NCBI GenBank assembly: GCA_028023455.1
Contig: JAQFVV010012395.1
Location: 188,001-252,000, forward strand
Length of the DNA: 64,000 nt
Direction: 5' to 3'
Origin: Epiperipatus broadwayi
Taxonomy: Eukaryota; Onychophora; Udeonychophora; Euonychophora; Peripatidae
Within the stretch, counting starts at the first letter, position 1. Every line of letters starts with the position of its first letter. The notes beneath the pieces were generated by a model. The model saw only the letters and a list, made by a program, of their open reading frames with translations, was not told the origin of the DNA and did no database searches. The position numbers were made by a program, and so were the translations under genes. Positions 41,101 through 50,100 of the stretch are shown here, piece by piece.

Positions 41101-44100
41101 ATATACCTCCCTCCACAATCTGACAATTCACAAAACATGGCGGCAAAAAAAAGCGGGAAAATACGAAAAAAATCAAATCATTTACCTTCAACATAAATAT
41201 GCATCTAAGTTCATATTAAAAAGCAATTCCCCCAACTGGTCAAAACGTAACACAGATTAATACGTAGTAACTAATAAAAAAAATAATCAGAAAATGCTAT
41301 AAAATGCAAACTATAAAAAAATTGGATCAACAGTCCCCCCCCCCCTACAATCTGGACATTCAGAAGGAAGCATGGCGGCCAAAAATATAAGTAAATTATT
41401 ATTCGAAAATCTTACGTATATACTACTATATTACAATTACATTAAAATGTAAAAGATAAAAAAAATATTTACCATTTTAAAGAAGTTGAAATAATTGCAC
41501 TAGTTTAATTAAAATAATTAGTTTAAATTATTTGAAATTTAAGAATTTAAACTATCGGCATTTATAACTTAAGAATTTAAACTATCTCGATGGTTCTCGG
41601 CGGAATAGATGACAATGGGGAGCCATTGGTCATCGAAATCGACGAAACATATTATTTCCACAGAAAATACCACAGGGGGACTACATGCTTCTTGACAGAA
41701 GTTGCGGATAGAACGGCTGGCTCATTGGAGGCCCTAATCCAGCAGTACATTTTACCAGGGACTCGCATAATCAGCAGACTTAGCAATGGGGTGCACATGC
41801 ATTCGGTTGTCGTCCACCAGGACAACTTCGTGAATCCCGAAGACCAAGACATACATACCCAGAATATTGAGAATATGTGGATGAGAGCCAAGCGTAAGCT
41901 GAAATTCCAATCTGGTACCAGCAGGGCTTTATTTTCATCGTACCTCCAAGAATTTGCCTTCCGCAGTAGATATAGCACTGCCGCCCTTTTCTCCAACTTC
42001 CTGCTATGCATAGGGTATAATTATGCTTAAAAAGGTAAATTATTTTTTATTATTATTATCTTTTACGTTTTAATTAATAAATATTTACTGTAATTGTAAT
42101 ATAAGAGCAGATACGTAAGATTTTAGTTCTAATTTTAAAAACTAGATGGCGAATATGCCCTGGTCGCTAAAGTAAACCTTTACCCACAGATTAATACAGT
42201 ACATAGTAAGAAAGTTTAAAAAAGAAAGTGGCAAAAATTACCTTGTTCCAAATTCGGTTCAGAGCCATTTGCACAATGATGACTCGATCATGATGTTCTG
42301 CAAAATGTAGCTTTGCTGGTAAATTTCTTAATACTTTTAGCAATGATAATTTCAGCAGATTAAAAAAATTATTTAACAGAAGGTATCTAGAAACACTAGC
42401 AATTATTTAAATCAAGTTATGCACACATATATAATATCCCAATTCATTTTAAAAATAATAAACAATTGTCCATTATATTCATATTATTTTCAATTATGTT
42501 TTTATTTAAACAAAGTTGCAAGTTCATCTACATTTTTTTAATGAAATATTCTCTCCCTCCCTCCCCTTAACTTGACAGCAAAAAATACTGTAAATACTTT
42601 TAAAAGAAAAGTCTTTCAACATCAAATTATTTATCTTTGAAGCAATTAATTGTTATCTGGCTTTCAAATTATGACATATGTAAATTGATCAATAATATTT
42701 AAATAATAATCAATGTAAAAAAGGAATACAAAACATAATTACCAAAGTCTTTCGGAAAAGATTTTAACACTAAGAGCAAATATGGCAGAAATTAGCGTGA
42801 AAAAAATAGTTTTGAGTTAAAATTTGCGCATATCTAATATTGTATTCTTCCATCAAAAAATAATCCTAATTAAGTTTGTCAAAAAATATACATTATCCCA
42901 ACAACTTGTATTTCTAGCAATACAAAATAATTAACACGTCAAAATAGAACAAAGCTGGTATTTCAAAAGTCTAGTTCACTTATGTTTTAGTTAAATTTGT
43001 TGGCTTTGGAAATTATATTTTTGATGTCAAATCTCTATTGAGTCATGATACCAAAAAATAATTTCCGGTCATCCTTCTTTTATAGTATGCACTTTAATTT
43101 TGAAAGAACAAACTGTGAAATGAAATATGACGTAATAGAGATTCTACATCAAAAATATCATTTCCAAAGCTAACAAATTTATTTAAAATGTAGCTAAAGT
43201 AGAGTTTTGAAATACCTGCTTAGTTCTATTATGACGTTTTAATTATTTTGGACTGCTAGAAATAAAAGTTATTGGGATAATTTTTATTTTTTGACACAGG
43301 ATTATTTTTTCCATGCAGCAGAATACAACATTAAATATGCAGCAAAGTTTGAAGCACTATTTCAAAGTCTCACGTTGAAATATCAGCATCTGAAATTTAC
43401 GTGCTTTTTTTCTTTCTGCGATATTCAATTATTTTATTGAAAATGATGAAAGTTTGGGATCTGCCAAATCGAACAGCGCCTGTTCTTCTAGATCTGATTA
43501 AAGAACATATAGCACCAGGAACCACCATATATACTGACTGTTGGAAGGCCTACAAAACGGATGTATTGACTGCTGCAGGTTTCCAACACTTCAAAGTCAA
43601 TCATTCCTACAATTTTGTCGATCCTACTACCGGGACCCACACTCAACATGTAGAAAGACTTTGGGGGCTTTTGAAAAGTCGCAATAAACAAGACAGTGGG
43701 ACTGCTCGACAGCATCTTGATTCTTGGATGAATTCATGTGGCGACGATTGCATGGTGATGAAGATATGGTCGAGGCGATATTGCAGGCCATCAATATACC
43801 GTCAATCTAAATTATAATCTGCTAATTTCTGCCATCTTTTCTTAATATGTGTTAAAATCTGTTCCAAAATGCTTCAAAATTCTGCCATCTTTGCTGTATT
43901 TTTTTATACTAAATAAAAAAATACAGCAAAGACTTAATCTTCAGTTACTATTCAAGCTTCAAAATGCTGCCATCAAATAACCAGTTACTCAATCTTCAGT
44001 TACTATTCAAGCTTCAAAATGCTGCCATCAAATAACCAGTTACTCAATCTTCAGTTACTATTCAAGCTTCAAAATGCTGCCATCAAATAACCAGTTACTT

Positions 44101-47100
44101 AATCTTCAGTTACTATTCAAGCTTCAAAATGCTGCCATCAAATAACCAGTTACTTAATCTTCAGTTACTATTCAAGCTTCAAAATGCTGCCATCAAATAA
44201 CCAGTTACTTAATCTTCAGTTACTATTCAAGCTTCAAAATGCTGCCATCAAATAACCAGTTACTTAATCTTCAGTTACTATTCAAGCTTCAAAATGCTGC
44301 CATCAAATAACCAGTTACTTAATCTTCACTTACTATTCAAGCTTCAAAATGCTGCCATCAAATAAACAGTTACTTAATCTTCAGTTACTATTCAAGCTTC
44401 AAAATGCTGCCATCAAATAAACAGTTACTTAATCTTCAGTTACTATTCAAGCTTCAAAATGCTGCCATCAAATAACCTGTTACTTAGTCTTCAGTTACTA
44501 TTCAAGGACTTTGGTAATTATTTTTTGACTATTGTTTTTTGATTATTTAAAAATTATTTCTCAATTTAGATATGCTTCTCTCTGAATTTCCAGATTGTAA
44601 GGGGGGGGGGGGCTGTTGATCCTATTTTTTTTTATAATTTGCATTTTATAACATTTTCTGCTTATTTTTTATTAGTTATTACGTATTAATCTGTGTTACG
44701 TTTTGATCAGTTGGGAGAATTGCTTTTTAATATGAACTTAGATGCATATTTATGTTGAAAATAAATGATTTGATTTTTTTCATATTTTCCCGCTTTTTTT
44801 GGCCGCCATGTTTTGTGAATTGTCAGATTGTAGAGGGAGGCATATCTCTTGATAGAATTTTCATGGTTTTTTGGTTTACTCTGTGTTGAGTTATTATATC
44901 TATTACTTAAATAATGCACAGCACATGTGCAGATAGTGTTTGATTTTTTAAATATTCATAAGATTTAGTACATTTTATAAAAATTAGTCCGTTGTTGCCA
45001 TATTTAATCACTTAGTACGTATTAATCTGTGTTATGAGTTCTTAGTTTTAGAAAAGTCACTAAATGGGGGAAGGGGATAGTCATATGTGATTTAATCTAT
45101 ATAACGGTGAAAAACAATTTCTTGAACAAAAAAAAATGCAACAAAGTAATATTTCCATCTTCTCTTTTAAACTTACTATAATTCTATTTAATTACTTACT
45201 ACGTATTAATATATGATATGAATTCTTATTAGGTCTGTTACTTAAACAATCTTAAAATATTGATACCATTTATTACGTTTTGATTAGTGGGGAGGGGTCG
45301 GGAATGATTGCTTTTTGATTATTTAAATATTACTGCTCCATTTACATATGCATTAATTTGAAAGCCAGAGAACAATTAATTGCTTTTCTATATCAATTTA
45401 GATGCATATTTATGTTTAAGGTAAATAATTTGATCCCCGCTAGCCATGCTTCCTTCTGAATGTCCAGATTGTAGGGGGGGGGGGGACTGTTGATCCAATT
45501 TTTTTATAGTTTGCATTTTATAGCATTTTCTGATTATTTTTTTTATTAGTTACTACGTATTAATCTGTGTTACGTTTTGATCAGTTGGGGGAATTGCTTT
45601 TTAATATGAACTTAGATGCATATTTATGTTGAAGGTAAATGATTTGATTTTTTTCCGTATTTTCCCGCTTTTTTTGCCGCCATGTTTTGTGAATTGTCAG
45701 ATTGTGGAGGGAGGTATATCTCTTGATAGAATCTTCATGATTTTTTTTTTTATTATTATTTGAATTTTGTAGCATTTTCTTTCATTTTTTTATAATTTGT
45801 TGTTTTCGATGTATTTTCTATACATATATTGTCTGAGGCATTTTTATTTGTCGATTTTGAGGCGTTTTTTTGATTTTGGGGGGGGGGTATAGCTAATAAT
45901 GCAATTTTCATGATTTTTTTTTTTTATTATTTGAATTTTGTAGCATTTTCTTTCATTTTTTTAAAATTTGTTGTTTTCGATATACATATATTGTCTGAGG
46001 CGTTTTTTTTATTTTGGGGGGGGGGGTATAGCTAATAATGCAATTTTCATGATTTTTTTTTTATTATTTGAATTTTGTAGCATTTTCTTTAATTTTATTT
46101 TAATTTGTAGTTTTCGCTTTATTTGCTGTACATATATTGCCTTAGGCATTTTTATTTGTCGATTTTGAGGCGTTTTGTAAAAAAATTTATCACTTGCCAT
46201 TTTCAGGCCGGTTGTTGATGATGTCGCCGCGCCCTCTGACGGCCACAGTACGGTCTGCAAAACACGACCGTATTGCACGACCGTATTAATTCTGATACTT
46301 TTTTTTTATTGCACGACCGTATTAATAAAGAAAAAGTAACGATATCATGTTGCCAAGCTGGACGTGGCCGAATGCAGCAAAACTTTGCAGGAAAGAAAAT
46401 TATTTTAAATATTAATTTGATCTCAAATTAAGAATCAAACATTATGGAATATGATTTAAGCTACCTCCCTGCATAAAAATTAAAAATTTATGATTAGATT
46501 GGGATGCCACAAAAAATAAAAATTCTTCAAAAAAGTTTCAAATTAACTTAGAATTATGACGAAGTGAATTAGAAGATAAAAAACAATGATTTAGAGATAA
46601 AAAAGCGATTAATTATTCAATCCCTTTAGATTTAAATTATTAAGAAAAAACCCAAAGACTGAATACAAACCATTAGATTTTATAATTGGAACTTTAATTA
46701 AGAATCAAGAATTAGAACTCAACTTGGATTAGAAGAACTCAATAGAATCAGTAAAGCAGAATCATAATTGAAATTTTGTCACAATTTAGTTCAGAACAAG
46801 GTTATGTAATATGCACTGGATTGTGAACCCTGAGGATTTAATGGGATCATGAGTCTAATCATTGTTTTTTTTCTTTTTGGGGTTTTTCCTGAATTCTCAG
46901 TCTCAAGAGTAGAGACATGGCCATGAAGGGTTTGTTGATCGGCGGGATCAGTCGGTGATCATTGCCACACCCAGGTTTAGGGATGATCTGGCAATGATCT
47001 CATGGCCCTCTCTGATTCGATTGGTGTTTTGAACATGCTGAACCCATGTCACACCCAGATAAATTGTAACCCACTTACGGCAGGGGCTAAAGCAATTTAA

Positions 47101-50100
47101 CCTTGTCCAAGGACTGGGTCTGGGTTCTCGCTAAACTGAGTTCTGGCTGACAGATCATGGATGGGGTCTGGGGGGGCTGCTTGGGGACTTTCCAGATGTG
47201 TTGAGAGTTGATTGTCCCACATGGACTTTGCCTCGAATGGACGTAGCATTCCCTTAATGGACTGACATTTGATCTGTGATAATTCATGTCCTTTTTTCCT
47301 TTTTTTTTTTTGGTGTTTTTTCTTGATATTTGTACTTGGAATGTATTTTTTTTCTTAGATACCTGTAATACCTAATCTATTGTATAAGGCGTTTGAATTG
47401 CTTTGAGTCACCGCCCAGTTGTAGAATATCAAGGTATCATAGTAGCCTCTATGGCCCACTGCTGCAGGTGACAGAATGTGGTCCCTGCACAGGTGGTTCA
47501 TACTTTAGCGACTTAATAAAGTTGTTTTGAAACAACTATATCTATAATGCACATTGATTCTTTAAAATCTTATTAAATTTCTGGTAATCATTCATTTATG
47601 ACTGGAAGCAACCTATTCAATAAAATTATTGGAAATTAATCTTGCTGTAGTAGATAATATTCTATAACAGTCACTGCAATCTTGTCTATTTTCTTTATTT
47701 ATAAAAATTGAAACAACAGAAGTATCCTTCAGATCAGGACAGAACTTCACGGGTCTATGTATTTCATTAAAAAATCTAATATTTTTGAAGCTAATTTATC
47801 ACCATTTTATTTTAAAACTTCTCCAAGTATATCATCCAAACCTTCAGACTTTCAATTTTTAAGATTACAAAAAGATATTTTGAATTCATTAATCTGGATA
47901 TATTTGTCCAAATTTAAATAAGCAAATAAAATGGAAATATCATTAAAAGTTGTCATCTGTATTCTTGTCTCATTATTCAATAGTTGATCAAAATACACTT
48001 CCCACCTATTCAAAATATCATTGCCACCATATAGAATGTCACTGCTGCTGGATTAATAGGATTATGATAGTTTCTCAGGTCCATATGTTGCTTTCATACA
48101 TAAAAAAAGATCAGAGTAACCAAAATCATATCTTTTTTGCAGTTTTAATCTGCCGATCCTTTGTAAGCCTTCTGGTCACTTATACAACTTCTGCCTTCAG
48201 GTCTTTGTATTTGATATGTAATTCCACATATATTACCATGCCAAGCATATAATAACAAATGTTTCTTTTTAATCAAATTACTCAAAATAAGATCATTGTC
48301 AGAAATCCAATCATGATTCCTCTTTTTAGTGAACCCAGGAATATTTACTTATATCTAAAAAACACTCCATAAGAGAATTCTATGCTTCACTATGACAGTC
48401 CTGTAGATTCAAATTAGCAATTTTATTGCAGTTTGATCAAATGTAATAGATACGTCTAAAAAATGAACATGATTTTGTTGTGAATATAATAGAAATAAAT
48501 ACTTTCTATTATTTTAGTCTTGGAATACACTAATCTATATCGTCTGCATTTGTAAGTCCTCATATAATATAAATTTCTCTTATTCTTCTATAGCAGTTTT
48601 TCTGGCTAAAAAAGTGTTTGTGATAGTTAATTCATGTATTGTGAAAAAATTCAATAACAGACCATTTGAATTTACAGCACCTAATACCTTTATTTTCAAC
48701 AATTGTTGACCAAAGTCTTCTATTTATGCCAACACATGTATTAAAGTCTCAAGAAAAAGTTTTAGATCATTTAATAGTATTGTTATAATGATGCTATCCA
48801 ACAAGAAATAAGAGCTTTCTTTTTCTAAATTTTCTTAATCTAAGATTAGAGCATAATCATCAATAAAATGAGTATTAATGCTTTTGCGTAAAGCAGGTTT
48901 TAACACCATTAACCCTTCATTGATATAGTCAGGAACTTTAAGAATAGAAGATACTGAATTAAACTTTACAGCAAATTCAACACCGTGCATTCTCCTTTCA
49001 CTAACTTCTCTTCTAAAAAACTTGTAGCCATTCATTGTCCCATTAAACTTTCTTTTTCTGGGAGATGAGCTCACTAAAAGCAGTTATAATGATTTTAAAT
49101 CTTGATAACTCCTTAGTCACCAGTGCGATTCTTTAGTCTAGTCTTGAAGACTTTGCATTAAATCATGTATGCATATTCCAAATACTTATATTTAGAATAA
49201 AAATTAGATTTGTATTTACCTTTAGTACTATCACCACTACCTGTTACTCCACTACTACTGAAACTATTATTTTTATATCTATCACTGTAATGGATAATCT
49301 CTTAAGCACAATAACCTAACTAGACTGTGTGAGACAGGTTATTTTAAACCACATTTTAATGACCTCATTTTCTAGGTTCTTCCACTTCTTAAATAATCAG
49401 AGAAAGCTCTAAATAGGAATGTCTAAACATATACTCTTTGCCAGATAAAACTCCTGTCTCAATTCCATCCAAACTGATTCATTAATGATTGCACTGCTTC
49501 AAGTGAAGATTATAACTAAAGATTGCTAGCCTAGGTTCCCATCATTGCATATGTTGCATGTAATTAAAAGATGAAAATGTGTATTCACAAACACAATCAT
49601 ATTGTCACAATTCGCAAGGAGATGATTGATAGCATGAGAGAATTATGATGGACAGTCCCTACATTAACTTAAATGACTGAAGAAGGAAGAGAGAAACAGA
49701 AAAGACTGTATCAGAAATAATACCTAATTTTTGATGAACCAACACCCTATTCTACAAAGCAGCAGTAAGTCTTCTTAGTCAGTTAGTCTTCATATTTGAA
49801 GTCATTCTGCTACCCACCACCTGAGGAGCCCATCAGTAGCCTGAACACAGCACTGAACAAATTTTACCATAAAACCCTTACCACAAAAATACACCTACAA
49901 CTCAAAATTTTAGATATCTCTCCTAGTCCCTAGACAAAAAAAATTCTACTAATTCAATAGAATTAATTTAATAATTATAACTATAACACAAATCAAATCT
50001 CTTCCTTTTTTAATATTTTATAAATAAGATCATTTTATACTTTTTATTAAAAAAAAAAAAAAAATTTTGCTTTTATAATCAAACTGTTTCACAAAATTTT

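Larger units (their letters stand above)
40972..46180. mobile_element. Composite DNA transposon with about 400-bp inverted ends
   Basis: The matched ends at 40972-41376 and 45443-45850 enclose two degenerate ISXO2-like transposase segments (41590-42030, 43437-43817), a palindrome of about 580 bp, a 55-bp satellite and an internal partial copy of the end (44571-44880). Beyond 45850, the outermost end sequence is repeated about twice more in tandem to about 46180, each repeat with a G run and GGTATAGCTAATAATG. ISXO2-like (DDE) transposases with such architecture belong to the Merlin superfamily. Both transposases are broken, so it is immobile without help. Confidence 0.75.

Noticed and set aside
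41652-42011. Minus-strand 119-codon open frame
   Set aside because: It is the antisense shadow of the ISXO2-like transposase relic on the plus strand.
43928-44506. CRISPR-like regular array
   Set aside because: The 55-bp units are contiguous with no unique spacers, and the genome is eukaryotic; it is a satellite.
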